Below, in pieces: positions 26,276-39,571 of a stretch of DNA of 64,000 nt. The notes beneath the pieces are model-generated. The model saw only the letters and a program-made list of their open reading frames with translations. It was not told the DNA's origin and did not search any database. A program made the position numbers and the translations under genes. How positions within the stretch are numbered: position 1 is the first letter of the stretch; the number at the start of each line of letters is the position of its first letter. Source of the DNA: Bugulina stolonifera (taxonomy: Eukaryota > Bryozoa > Gymnolaemata > Cheilostomatida > Bugulidae); the NCBI GenBank assembly GCA_935421135.1, contig OW285191.1:11225700-11289699 (forward strand), given 5' to 3'.

Positions 26276-28029
26276 ACCCACACGTCTGTACTGTATGGTA
26301 TCACCATCTTATCCTATCAGACAGCTGTTATGGGTATCACACTGTATGGGTATCCATGGGTCAAACACCAGCAGTAAACCCCAGCCTCTCGGCTGCTGTC
26401 TATTTATGGAAAGGGGTAACTTAACATATATATTTTTGAAGCCATGCAATGCAATTGTTAATATTATCAGCAACTAATATGGTGATCACTGTAGTATAAT
26501 GTTAATATAAATTATTATGGTTATTCAATATTGTCTTATTACCACAATATATTTTATTATATAAAATATTCCCCATCTAGAAAGTTATAGTAGTGGTGTT
26601 AATTGTATTCTATTAGAAATAATTGTAAGGTTGTAATTATTATTAATGATGTGTTATATCGCTTGGTGCTGTATTTACCAAACTCTAACCATTCTATTGA
26701 AGCTGTTGTTAGTCAAACACGTCTTGTGCAGAGAATTGTATTTTAATGGTTCGAATATTGTTGTGTTGCGATTATTATTATTACACGCCCTCATACCCCC
26801 CATTTTCATTTGTAATCCAACCCTTTGTCCTGTCAAACAGTGAACCAGTACATATTTGTCAAGTGTATTCCAGTCACTCTACCAACTACGATACAATATT
26901 TTTGTTTTATTTACAATATCGAATTTTATTGGTATTTTATTTTCATCTCTTATCATGAGGATACAGCAGGCGGGCTCTGCTGTATGCCACCTACCATAGA
27001 TATGTAAAACCATATATTTTTGTCAACGACTTTATTTCAACATATTTTATTTGCGATAACTTCAAATAAATTACTGTTCTCAGATCTTACTATTTATTTT
27101 ACTCATTTCCTACTTAATACGAACCAAACATGTGGAGTTGAAAAGTAACTGGTAGCAAGTTACCGTACCATTACTGTCATGGTGCCAGTCAAGGCTGGTT
27201 TGGTGTTGGATTAGTTGAATATACTTAACTGCAGAATAAAATGTTTCATATTGAATGTAGAAAAATATGGAAATACTAAACATTGACTTTACAGTCGGAT
27301 TGTAGTACAGATACAGGAGTGGTAGCAACTACATGTATCAACTAACATCGTGTTACCTGCCTTAGTTCGTACAATAAATACATTGGTGTAGGTCACTTTT
27401 TGCATGACCATTTAGTGAGTTTTAGAAGCTCAATTTTGTGTTTAATGCATAGGGTGATTGCATTGTGATGGTACAAAGTCATGTTACTGCCAGTGGCATT
27501 GGTAATAATAATATGCTAACAGAAAACCATTCTGTTACCCTTTCGTGTAACTGAGTAACAGTTCGCGCATGTACTTTTTTACTTGTCAGGTATTCTACGT
27601 ACAAACCTTATCAGCATGGATCACTCCAACCTTTCACTCATTAAAACTAAAAGCGACCAATATATTGAGATTTGATATACAAAATAATATTGTACATGAT
27701 CCAAAAGTGATTCCTCTACTTAAGAGTTGTTCGCTCCTTACTAATGCATGGGCGTTGCCAAGGTTCTCAGTTCAAACTGCAGTATATTCGGTTACATTAC
27801 TTTGAATCGATGGCTAACTACACGCGCTCTAGCAACTTTTGCTGAGAGAAACCTTACTATAATTTATTGACCAATCAAACAGTTTTCACACGTTAACGGT
27901 CCAATCAGTTCCGTAACTAATCAAGCTAGTATGGCCGCCCCCTCAAGGGTCTGTCTCTGTAGCAAAATAAATACTATTAATTTCATTTAAATGCGAGTTA
28001 TATCATGCTATGTAATTTTGTTGTGAAAT
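26276..28029. other. Smaug 3' UTR and intergenic region
   Basis: Downstream of the Smaug stop the sequence is AT-rich. A canonical AATAAA is at 27065-27070, about 0.8 kb after the stop, and may be the polyadenylation signal. Short open frames (26646, 27110, 27569) show no recognisable similarity. Just before the next gene, 27900-27960 is GC-richer (ATGGCCGCCCCC) and is a candidate promoter. Confidence 0.4.
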
Positions 28030-28943
28030 ATGAGCACTACCGAAGAAAAAGAATCCAAATCTGGCGCTGAAGAAAATGTAAAAAGCTCTACACAGTGCAT
28101 AGCCCTATTTAAAAAACGTCACAGAACCTCTAACTGGGATAAAATATCTTTTCAGACATCAGGAACCCAATTTCTTTACAGCATTCGTGATAAGGTAGGG
28201 GTCTTGAGAGTAGCGAAAATAAAAAGGGTAACTCACTAACTGTAACATATAATAAGTTTTGGAGTCAATGTTTGACTGCTAAGAATCATGTTGGCTTCTG
28301 CATGTGTGAGGCATCTATTAGAATTCAATAATTAATTTTCTAAGTATAAACTAAGCTTCAAATTAAGAGTGCTGGACTTACTTTATTGTACTATTATCTG
28401 ATATGTATGTGTTAGAAAACTAAATTTATACCCTAGTTCTAGGAGGATTTCAATTATATACAAAGTACATGCAAAAGCGATTTGGTTTATTCTATGCAAC
28501 ACTTAGTCACATGGCAGCATAGGTTGGTTTGATGGTGATTACCATTACACCTGTGATGTTGATGACTTTCCAACACAATTGTTGCCTTGTGAATTTTGAT
28601 AATTTTACATAATCATCTAATACCTATATGTAGGTTCAGGAAATTTCAAGTGCACTATTGCAGCTTGTGAAATGAAAATTCATTGTTTTATCGGGCACAT
28701 TTTATCTATCAATAGGTAGAGCATTGGAAAACTTTAGAGCTCTATGGTGCAAGTACAGCTGACGTTGATGACATCACAGGCTACCCATATGCATTCTCTT
28801 TAAAACAAAAGGGATCGTCTCGTATGTATTACTTTGCAACTACCAACGAGGAAGATAAAGTAAACATACTCAACGTACTGTGCGATATGCAGTTTATGGA
28901 AAGACCATCAGCCACAGATTCGTCAGCTTGTTCAATACAATAG
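28030..28943 (+). CDS. Small two-exon gene, possible single PH-like domain protein
   Basis: Exon 1 is 28030-28194 and exon 2 is 28716-28943. Both junctions are phase 0 with a GTAGGG donor and an AATAG acceptor. The product is about 130 residues. After an acidic, lysine-rich start it reads ALFKKRHRTSNWDKISF, then FLYSIRDKVEHWKTLEL, then PYAFSLKQKGSS, MYYFATTNEEDKVNILNVL. This layout (basic strand with Trp, LY/Y strand, a LEL strand, an F-x-L strand, a YYFAT strand and a closing helix) is like a pleckstrin-homology fold, but I do not recognise a specific family. There is no signal peptide or membrane segment. It lies in the same direction as Smaug and converges on presenilin. Confidence 0.55.
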
Positions 28944-30108
28944 TCAAACAAGACTTGGTCACTGAAAGTGTTGGCTAGATGAAACTACTAATAGGATATA
29001 GATGACATGTTTTCTCACAGAACAGAAAACGCAACTCCATTTACCCAATTAACATGCATGTGTACAGAAATTGGTTGTAGGTATAATTAGAGTGTTACTA
29101 AGTACCCTGTAACCTAAAGTTTGGAAAAATGAATCTCATTTACCAACTGCATCAGCTGACCACTTTACACCAAGATCTTTTGAACAACCCCTTGGTATTC
29201 TAAAATATGAAAAAGGTAGAGAGTAGGCTATATGGTAAACACCTATTACATGCACATGTCCCAAGAACTACCCAGTCTTTGGTCTAGTTTATATTGTTTT
29301 GGCTTAGTTTAGATAGTTAGTAGAAAATCATGCAAGTATCACTTTTGACAATCATGTTTTTACATGTCCCCGATTTGTGAATTACTTCGCAGGCTTATTT
29401 CTGTGTATTTTTGAAGACTAAATCTAGTAATGGACGAAGGTAAGTAATATCACAAGCATACTTATGTAAATGTAACATTGTACAATTTATTTGATTTGTT
29501 TTAGTTTGGATAACTACCTATCATATTTGTTATACATGTATATAAATGACTATAAATTGAATAATTCTCCCAATAAATAATGATCGTGAATAACAACGAT
29601 ACAATGGCAAAGTTATCTGCACCACATAAGTTTTACCATGTGACACAAGATTGGAATATAAATTGAACTCAAAGTCATATCCTATAAAATAATAGCAAAG
29701 TAAAAATGCTAAATATTTTTAAATCGACTGGAGTATGTTGTATAGAGTAATCCCTATCATGATTTGAATTTTAGAGACCATATACCTACTACAAGTATCA
29801 CAATTGGTAGAAATAACAACACGCTGGAGATAGATTTACCTAGGATTAGCAAAATGGCTGATAAAAATACATAATAGACATTGACTGTTGTGACACCACA
29901 GAATGAGATACCATGCAATGTCAGCTAACTTAATGAGTTTACATGTAGATACCACTCGAATTACAATAATTGAAAAACTGAAAACATTCATATCTATCAG
30001 AAGTTGTGACGATCGAACAGTAAAACCATCCTGAAAGGAACTGACTAATGTTTTTATAATAAGTAAAGGGAAGTTGAATAATACTATTTGTCTGCAGCAT
30101 TAACTCAA
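28944..30108. other. Intergenic between convergent genes
   Basis: About 1.2 kb of AT-rich sequence lies between the stop of the small gene and the stop of presenilin. No coding or RNA feature is seen. It presumably contains both 3' UTRs. Confidence 0.5.
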
Positions 30109-32081
30109 TCAGATAAATACTTGATGGGCAGCTAGAGTTGTAATGAATGGAGAGATTGAGTATTGAGTCCCAAAGTTAAATACCAAGCCAAAGAGTATGG
30201 ATATAGGAAGGGCGGGTAGAGCTCTCTTAGTAATAGCCAGCAGTACCAAGGTGAAGAACAACCCCTAAAAATACGAATAAGAACAGATTAGGAAACAAAC
30301 CATGATAGAAGTTTGAAAGAAACCAATAAAATTTGCAAACAACACAGCTAGAGTCAATTGCCTTTATCTGACGATTATTCATTTGGCAGAAATAAGTTGA
30401 TTTAGATCAAGGAGGACAATCCCAAATAAAATGTCTATAGTAGCTTAAAAAAACATGAAGTGGGAAGGGACCGACACAATGCAGTTGAAATTCATAAAAT
30501 GGCTTTGTATCTGGCGCACAGCAAAACATTATATTGCATTGAATAGATAATTCACAGGGAATTATTACTATCAGAAAAGGTGCTCATTGAACCCAAGATT
30601 AATGTATTATAACGTTAGAGTAATCCAGCATTATCCTTGGAATACGAGTACAGCTGTAGCATTACCAGAGGTATACAACTTACCATAAGTATCGCTATGT
30701 AGGCAGCCAAGGTGGTAGCCCAATCTCCACTAGATGCTGCCTTGCCAACTAAAATGCTATAGAATATAAAGTCTCCCAGTCCAAGTTTGACTCCCCCTGA
30801 AATGAATAATACATTAACTCCTTAGATACTGCAGGTAACATTATCGCATACCATACAAGTCTAAGTAATAATAATTCAGTTATTACAGTAGGTATGATAT
30901 AGAGGGTGTAAAGCATTGGTTTGTTATGCAGAAATTGGTGTGGAATATTCCATGTTACCACAGTTGGAGATTTTTGTTAATAATTGTGCAACATCTACAT
31001 CATCACCAACAGAATATGGGAAATGGCTACTATGGGGTTCCACCAGACAGCATTGTATTCAACTAGAGTTGATATGTACTTTAGATACAGTGAGTCTCCA
31101 AGACAAGACATAATCAAGTTTGCTAAAGTTCTCAACTCCTTTAAATAGTATGTACCTCCATTGATGTCTGATCGGTAGAGTACAACCAATAATGTTAATT
31201 ACGATGCTATGTAGCCTTCATAGATTATTGTCTACATTGTAATAGTAAATCACCATTGATGGACAGTGGAGAAAATTCCAAATATACTAGTGCTGCTAAA
31301 TACTCACTATCTTCTTGTTCATCATCATCTTCAACCTGCTGTTGTTGGTGAGCACGGGGTTGACCCTCATTTTCCTCTCGTATAACAACATCATCAGGGT
31401 CGGCTGTAGAAGATGTGGTCCCAGCAGAACGGCCAGCAGATGAAGCACCACGGGCACTGGAATTCCCGTCACCACTACCGATACCATGGTAGTTAGCCTT
31501 AGCTCTATTCGTCCATGCCGAGCTCTGATTAAGGGGGCGCGAAGGAGTCGACTCTGTAACAATAATTATATAATACAGGCATGAGAGCTAGCCTCGTATA
31601 TTTAGTTTAGATTTACTTGAAGTATGGTCAGCTGTTACCATGAGCACACACATAGCGGATTGTTAATATGTGTTACGCCAGAACACTTATCTTCACCAGC
31701 TAATTGGCAGTAAGTCTACCAGTTTATTGAAAAGGAGAGGTCACTATGATAAGAAGAAGGAAGACATAAAACCAAAGTATACTAGTAGTATTCTTGCAGA
31801 TATATCACAGCAAACAAAATGGAAACATCTCTTCACTACGATGCAGTTATAGCGGTAATGAAATGTGGCAGTTAATATCAGCAGACTGTTAGTCCTACTA
31901 GCACATACATGTACAATACACGAGGAGTATTACATATAAGCATTAGAGTGTAAATGTAGTTGTGGTGTACAAAGGCCAGCCATGCGGCTCGGCCAGTCGC
32001 AGTCAGTCGTCGTCAGTCGGTTGGCCAGCAGTCAGTCAATCAATCAGTAAATCGAAACAACCAATCAAACAAATTGATTAC

Positions 32082-32114
<33 letters not shown>

Positions 32115-35100
32115 CAATCAATCAGCCAATCACAGATACAATGCAATGATAGTCAATAACAACAGTCACTACACGCTACACATTCAATCTCAGACTAGCA
32201 CAATATTTGATAATATAGGTGCAAAGCTGGTATTGAGCAAAATGTTGTTAAAATATAAGTAAAGAGAAAGAAAGAATGAAAAACATAATCACCACATGTA
32301 ACATTGTTAGTGTTATCAGGATGCTGGTGGCCATTAGCTATAGCACTCTGTGGAATACCTTCTTGGGAATCTTCTGAATCATCTGTACCACGGTCAGCCA
32401 TTCCTATTGTATATGCTACTGTGGCTGTAAATAGATACGCCAGGTTATAAATAGATTGCAGATATATCAGGTTATGAATACAGTCGTGTAGACCAGACAT
32501 GTGCCAAGCAGACAATTATACTCAAGTCAAGAGTCAAGTAAGAGTATATATTATTCCCAATTGATAAAAAGTAATTTAGAGTCAACTCATCGGATGAAGC
32601 AAGTCAAAAGTAGAGTAAGAGTAAATAAACAGCCATTTTGAAAAGTAAAGTAAGAGTCAAGCAACTAGTGCCAAAATGCTAGAGTCAGAGTAGAGTCAAA
32701 AGTACAGTGGTATGTCAAAGAGAATACCAATGGGAATTTTGTATAACACAAATTTCTGATGTATACAAGTGTGACAACACACAATAGGTAATACTTAGTG
32801 TTAGATCAGATTTTCTGTCAGTTATAGTAGTTCTGAGGAACAAAGGCTACTTCAAATTTGCACTTGTTATAATGGTAGGTCTGTTTATCTATGGTGGACA
32901 AGACTTATTACATAATTACACCAAACCAATAGAATTATCATTGATAGCTGAGAGATTAGAGTAAAGTAAGAGTCAAGCATCATGCTTTGTAGGAGAGTAG
33001 AAGTAAAAGTCAATTCCCAGCTTGCACACAATACAAAAGCACAAGTCAATTAAAAGTAATGAAAAGCTGTTGCTCAGTGCCCATGTCTGGTGTAGACCAA
33101 CATTCAATTATCTAAACCCAACTGATGTAAATATAGTTGTAATAGTGCCTTGTCTACATATAATAAGCATCCACTATCACTACATCTCTGCATGTGCCTA
33201 AATACTGTGTAACAACTGCTCATGTGTTTAGGGCTTTGAAACCATACGTGGATATGCTATAGATTCAACTATTATACAAGTACTACACGTATATTACTAT
33301 CATAGCTTTGTTACATAAACTGTGTATAAACACAGAATTACTTACAGCTATAAATGAGTGAAGGAAATATTTGCTCATTTCTCTCATGGGCCAGATTGAC
33401 GAGGATTTTGAGAGGCCCTTTAGGACAGAGTACAGCAACCAGATCTGGAAAAAGAAAGCATCAGTAAGACTGAATCAGTATTCATACAATTATTATAATA
33501 AGCCTGTACTTGCACGTGTGTAAAATAACTACATGTACTGCACATATATGATTACAGTCATGATGTGCGAATTTTTTAGCGTTTGACAGCCAAAACTCCT
33601 AGATATAGCACATACATTGTTGTATTGTTTTATACTACATGTTGTACTACATAGCAATAAACACATACGGCATTGATAGACATACGTATATAAAGTATAT
33701 ATACATATACATATACATGTAGTTATAATAGTACCCCATGGTGTAGATACGTATATAAATAAATGCTGTGCTTACCCCAGAGAGCGATAACTCCCAAAAC
33801 CAGCCACAAAGTCCACTCAGGAAGATACTTGATAAAGACAAGAGCGAGTAAGGCGCTAATGATGATATGGTAGGCCTGTAGCACACGGAGAGGAGCCTTC
33901 CAATGCATACACAGCATTCCCATACAACCAAAGTTCCACAGTATTATAGCCAGAGATATGTAATCAAACGCTACGTTGTACGCCTTGAATACGGCCCTAC
34001 AACATGTACCATTGCTATCAGTATAGCCTGAATAATGTAGCAGTCGACACGTGTTCTATACAGAAAATATGCTTATTATGATCTGAATTTCCCTGAGGTC
34101 ACCAACAACAATGTTCATTGCAAACTTCATAAAGGTACCACCAAACACTGCGTACTGTAAATGCATTGTTACTATAGCAATATACGCTGTACATATAGAT
34201 GAACATAACGACACACTCAACATATATATGTCTATACTTACTCCAAGTAGATGTAAGAGAAGAGGAACAACAATATCAATGAGGTTATTATCAACCACCC
34301 ATGAAGCACCTAAAACCATAAACATATGTGTATAGTACGAGTTGTTTGTATTACATGTAGATAAAACATATACCATATAATTGTGGGCTATACTTATACT
34401 AACAATTCAAATTACTACCAATAATATAACATTCATATTGTCACCAATCGCTAGTGACCAGTGATCAAGCTACAAGTTAACCGCAATAGATAGAGTGGCA
34501 CTCTACTGTGAGCGACTCTATTTTATATGTACTGTTGCGGTTAGCTTGCAGCCTAGTCGCTACAGATGAGTTACAATGTGAACAGCGCATTATTTCCACA
34601 ACTACTTTATCAGAAATACAACGTGTTATATGTAAGATAAGTATGTATCATGCAGCAATTATTTCATATAATACGCAGCAAAAACTACATACACTCAACT
34701 TGCATCTTCAAACATGCAGATTGTACGGAAATACAATTATAAAGTAGATAAAATATCACTCCCATACATCAACATTTGTAATAGACATTATATACACAGT
34801 ACCTTGTAACATTTATATTTGTAGAGAAGTACAAGAAGCGTCGTCATGACAACCACAACAGCCAGGACTATAAGAGCATTTCCAACAGACTTCCAAACAG
34901 TGGTGGCTGTCGTATCTGTGTCCTTCGGATGGAATGGTGTGTAGACTCTAGTCAACAGACAATAACAAAGCATAAAACTTAGACCTAAACAACTGGCCAG
35001 ACCAGTGAGACCTTAATCAGCTGCAACTATTTTGCTAGCAGGTTCTTGTCTAATTATCTGCTGACAGGAAAGAACAAGTGGCAGGAGGGTAGTTTAAAGT

Positions 35101-36247
35101 AGTGCTATTGAATACTCACAGGTAAACACCTCCTGATTGGTCAGTGTAATAATTCACACTGACAACTGTAAGTACGACAGCTAACATGCACAAAGATACC
35201 GGGATGAATATTAGTATGACGTGCCTAGGACCGTACCCTGGATCTCCTTCCTCTTCCTCCTCTCTCCTGCAAGTACACAGAGCGGATCAACCAGTCAACC
35301 AACAAGTAAATCAAAAGGGACTGATATATGTAATATGTAACCATGCTTTGTGGAAAAGAAACTGAACCTATTTCTATGGAGGTTCACAATTCCACAATGT
35401 GCTACGGATATTATTACTATACTGTGTTACACTTGTTTATCCACAGTGTTTATCCACAAACCGGAGATAACCGGTTCAAGGCCTACTCGCCAATTTTTGT
35501 GGCGACATTTAGTCACTTGACACCATTTTAGATACATTATTACACTATGTAAAAGATGCTATCTTGAATGGAACCACATTTATTATTATACAACAGAACC
35601 AATATAGGCTACTGCGTTTCCAATTCTGCCTACATTTAGGTCATATTTGAATTATTAACCGATAAACTTACTATAAAAACATAAAAAAATATTAAAGCCA
35701 CAGGATAAAAACTCGAAAAAAGGTCATTGCAACTCACAGCAGAGAAATAGGTGTGAAACAGACATGGGTATAAAATTATGTAGAGCTGAAGTCACAAAAT
35801 TTTATAAATATGCAAGGTGTACTAACCGAGGAGGTGGGCGCCGTCTCCTAGCACCCCCATCAGGCACATCATCTATCGTAGAAGATTGCGGTTGTGGCTC
35901 TTCTTCTTCACCATTTGTTGCACCACTAGTTCTCGACCGTACACTTGGAGGGTTAACGTCAGCTGAAACTACATAACACTCGCCAACATTATAATGGTAC
36001 ATGATAGGAGAGTGCTAGCTTCCAATGATAATGAAAAGGACACTGTAGAATGGGCTGCTCAACAATTCAGCCTACCTCGCTAACAAGGAAAGCAAGCAAC
36101 TCTTACAAAATTATTTACACATGTACGTGAACGATTGTGACAAATGAAGAATTAAACATTAGCAACTATTGCTGTAGGATTTTAATATTAGGCTATAATA
36201 TACTTACGGTTGCTCATCCTGATTACATCAGTATATGCATTGGCCAT
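30109..36247 (-). CDS. PSEN: Presenilin, catalytic subunit of gamma-secretase
   Basis: Presenilin is a multi-pass aspartyl protease that cleaves Notch, APP and other type I membrane proteins within the membrane. Eleven exons on the minus strand: 36208-36247, 35827-35962, 35120-35266, 34803-34947, 34242-34309, 33776-33996, 33346-33444, about 32359-32424 (alternative end 32293), 31308-31553, 30684-30796, 30109-30264. Phases agree, giving about 478 or 500 codons. Seen in order: an acidic and Arg-rich N-terminus; [17 protein letters not shown] (TM1); [48 protein letters not shown]; then the TM6 catalytic Asp in [13 protein letters not shown]; a long Ser/Gly/acidic loop (exon 9) where autocleavage would occur; [13 protein letters not shown] with the second catalytic Asp; and ALPALPISI, the PALP motif, near the C-terminus. 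The Trp replacing Tyr before the first catalytic Asp is unusual. Confidence 0.96.
32028..32135 (+). repeat. CAGT/CAAT and (ATCA)n simple repeat
   Basis: Degenerate CAGTCAGTC repeats pass into an uninterrupted (ATCA)n tract at about 32085-32130, in the intron between presenilin exons 8 and 9. The open frames here rich in Gln, Ser and Asn come from the repeat. Confidence 0.85.
32530..33095. repeat. Dispersed repeat family, copy B
   Basis: It shares ordered blocks with 5205-6150: AAAAGTAGAGTAAGAG, CTAGTGCCAAAAT, ACCAATGGGAATTTTGTA, GGTAGGTCTGT, CATGCTTTGTAG, CACAATACAAAAGCACAAG and TTAAAAGTAATGA. It also has a diverged GAACAAAGGCTA block like the hairpin at 8941-9106. It lies inside the presenilin intron between exons 7 and 8. 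No coding capacity is seen. Confidence 0.55.
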
Positions 36248-39200
36248 ATGTGTGATGAATAACTAGTTATTCACTGCATGGATATATTCTACAAAATGAG
36301 TATACGTAGACTGATTGGTAAAACAATATACATGAAAGACTATTAGTAGAAGTAGAGGACGAGAAAATAAACTAACCACTAGCCTGATAGCCTACTAAAT
36401 AGACTACAAAATATCAATTCAAAATTTATTATTCGCATATGAACATTATTATTTATTGGTATAAAATAATAAATAAATATATTTATTCATTAGGCCTAAG
36501 TATGTCGTAAAAATATATACTACAACATACTTAGGCCTATGTAGTATGTATCAATACTCAATAATATACACATTTATAACTAACCTAATAAACAATTCAA
36601 TAAAAATCATCATTTATATTAATTATAATATAAAATTAAAATATACAAATAAAAATATAAACACTATATTCTAATTCTTGATTGTACAATATTACAAATA
36701 CTTAACTATACAATACTTTACCATCAATTATCGTTGTTATGTAGACTTTTAGTCACATGAAAAATGAAAATCTAGATGTAGATCACATAGATTACATATA
36801 TTTATATTTGAGTTATTAGATATACACTAGTTGGGCATATGGCAATAGTCACAGTATTAAATTAAGTGTCAGCATGATAAGAGTTACAGCATTGCACAGC
36901 TAATGGTAGATGGTAACAGCTATTAGTAATAGTATAGTAACAGTTGTTACTGAATTGTCAATAAAACATAGCAATGAGTATTATAGTTAGCCTATAGTAG
37001 GCCTAATAGTAAGTAGGTAGTAAAGTATCAGTATCTGATACTCAGTACCTGAGTATGTATAGTATTGAATTGCTTTGTATAAGCATAGTGCAATAGAAGT
37101 GCACGGGAATACAGTACGAATACTATTTTACATCAACTTACATCAATGACGATATTACACTAGACCGCCTAGGGGGCGGAAGGGGCGTGCCTCAATTTTT
37201 GTACATAAATTATCATAAGGACATTGTTCCATATACCATCTCATGGGTAAGACATTTGGTTTCAGAGTGGGTATAAGTGGGTACCCATGTAGTATTTTAG
37301 TATTAGTTGTGTTGTTCGTTCTTCTGCTAATGTTTATTCTTTTTTGAGGGCTCGTATTGTGCGGGGTAGAAAGCTGTTATGGAAACAGTTCCCAGTGGTT
37401 CCAATAGACCGCGGTTGGTTTCTACACTGTGATCTAGTCTGAACTGTTGTCTGAGCTTGTTCCATGATTTCATCATATGATGCACAGAGAGCAGGATGGG
37501 CTTCTTCTCTTGACAGTATATCTAGCAAAAAGCTTTACCCGAGAGTTTCTGCGTCGGATGTCCAGCTGTTGGAGTTGAAGTTTCTCTTTGGCCTCTGTGA
37601 CACCTCTCCTTCCTTTGATGCCACAGATCATTCTCACACCTTGGTTTTGCACCATCTCTAGTGCCTCAATCCCTTTACTTGTAGAGGAATCCCAAGGGCA
37701 GGAAGTATTAGTATACTTTACTAATTGAATAACTAATCTAATACTATTCTATCCTACTTGCTAATTTTATGTTACAGCAACTAATTGTAATTTGGTTATA
37801 GAATAGTAGTGTCTTGACTTCAGTGATGATAATATCCGTGATTAGCACACAAGAGAACAACATTATTTTTATTTATTATTATCAAAGTTTATATTTATTA
37901 TTATATTTATAGGAACTTTGTTATTATTTATAATGGTTTCGTCTACAATGTGACCTTGACCGATGGTGGCTCTGGCTAACAGTCGTAGTTCCGCATTGAA
38001 AATAATTCGTTCTTCCAGCATTGTTTACTTTAGCACGTTATGGTCCGAAGATTGCTATTCGAATCTGCAATCTCAAGGAAGAGCGCTTTTTCGGACTTAT
38101 AAACAATCCCAATGTGTCATGCTTAGCAAAGGCAATACGATGACATTTATTTAACTTGTGATTTTATTAGCATTTGGTCAATATATTCTAAATCAACATA
38201 TACTGTCACTTGTCAATGCTTCATACATATCGTCCAAGCCATGAGAATTTTTTTAGTGAGAGTGTGTATATGTAACAAAACGTTACTTCTACTCCACTGG
38301 TAAGAACTAGAAGTGTCCCAAAGGTAGGGCTACTTCTAATCCTTAGTAGCCACTGCACTGCTTACTAACCAAGCACGATACATACGATACCAAGCTATCA
38401 ATGAGTACTGTTTGATGCTATGATTATCTCCATACTAATACTAGTTCCAGTAACACTCATTCTTTGCATGCTAGAATGGAAGCCTTCCAGAAGCAGGTGC
38501 AATACGAAGACCTTAGGCTTGCATACTATACTCATACTGACACCTAGTGCTAGTCTCACAGGACTACTTCTGTGACAGTCTTAGAAGGGTAGTCTTCTCA
38601 GGATCTAACAGCAATTATTATTATTATTATTTACCCAGGCTTCGAACTAAACTTTAACTGGTACTAAATTTTAAAAGTTCATTAACTCGCTGGTATAATT
38701 TCAACTTGAATAATTATAATAAACTTAAGAATAGTTAATAATAATGATTCTAACTGAATTGAATAAAAATGATAATTGTCATTAGGCCTATAATATTACA
38801 ATAAAGTCATAGATTTATTAGTTTAGTTGCCTGATAAATAAGTAATCTAGCTGGCACTTAATGTTGTTGGCCTATAATCATAATGAAAACTAAATTCACG
38901 CTGTATGCATATGCAGCATATCTCCAGTCTAGCAATCATTTATTTGCATGCACTCTGGCATAGGCCTATTTTGCTCAATAATTGATTATATGGCGTGATA
39001 GGCCAGAGCCAGAAAAAAGGCATTGAGGCAAACCAATTAGGTTCAGGTTCAGTTGCATCGTTATTGAAAGCAGAAACAGTAAAAAGTGCTGCTGCTAATC
39101 TGTCTTCATTCACCTTATGGCAAGATCATGGACAACCGTACTATGGTGACAATGGCCACCAGATTTGTTATAAGAGGTGATTTAACAGCTGAGTGTGCTG

Positions 39201-39571
39201 CAAGGGTTTTTTTACTTGGAACAGACTGAATCATGAGAGTGAGCCTCTAGCTTCATTCTACTCAAACTAGATTATAGGCCTACATCGTTACTACACCCTA
39301 ATCATTTATTGTCGGCTCAAGTGTAGTAATTGATCATCACTGCATTTGATACTTGTATTTTTAGCTCACGAGTCTTGCATAGCATATTCATATCAATTAT
39401 ATTCGAAGGATTAAATTATTTCACATCTACCCGGTGCACCATCTCAAATTTAAATGTTTTATAACAAGGAATAGTGCATAAACTATATCTAATCTATATA
39501 TATATTACAGTTATACACAATATTAATCCATTGATTTTCACTAGACAAATTGTGTTTAATTTTATTAGACT
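36248..39571. other. Intergenic between presenilin and HACE1 (head-to-head)
   Basis: The region contains an AT-rich stretch at 36400-36720 and a palindrome at 36481-36545 whose two arms both contain TTAGGCCTA and CTTAGG motifs around an AT-rich centre. A broken LINE end lies at 37340-37705. Otherwise nothing coding is recognised. The open frames at 37963 and 38995 are unassigned. Promoters for both genes should lie here, but no element could be pinned down. Confidence 0.45.
37340..37705 (-). pseudogene. Truncated non-LTR retrotransposon (LINE) reverse transcriptase 3' end
   Basis: The minus-strand translation reads PWDSSTSKGIEALEMVQNQ, then GVRMICGIKGR, then LQLQQLDIRRRNSRVKLF. After a frameshift near 37510 it continues to FHNSFLPRTIRAL. 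This matches the C-terminal signature of LINE reverse transcriptase ORFs (WDPxTxxDIxxLExVQ, a LRxRRxxxRLxLxY block and FFPRTIRxWN). Only about 110-120 codons remain. The frameshift and the missing palm domain show it is dead. The subclass (CR1, Jockey or similar) cannot be fixed. Confidence 0.75.

Noticed and set aside
31296..31562. 88-codon minus-strand open frame with Leu/Val-rich content
   Set aside because: It is a shifted-frame shadow of presenilin exon 9, whose correct frame is Ser/Gly/acidic and phase-compatible with both neighbours.
31960..32262. Gln/Ser/Asn-rich open frames suggesting a low-complexity protein
   Set aside because: Produced by CAGT and ATCA simple repeats inside a presenilin intron.
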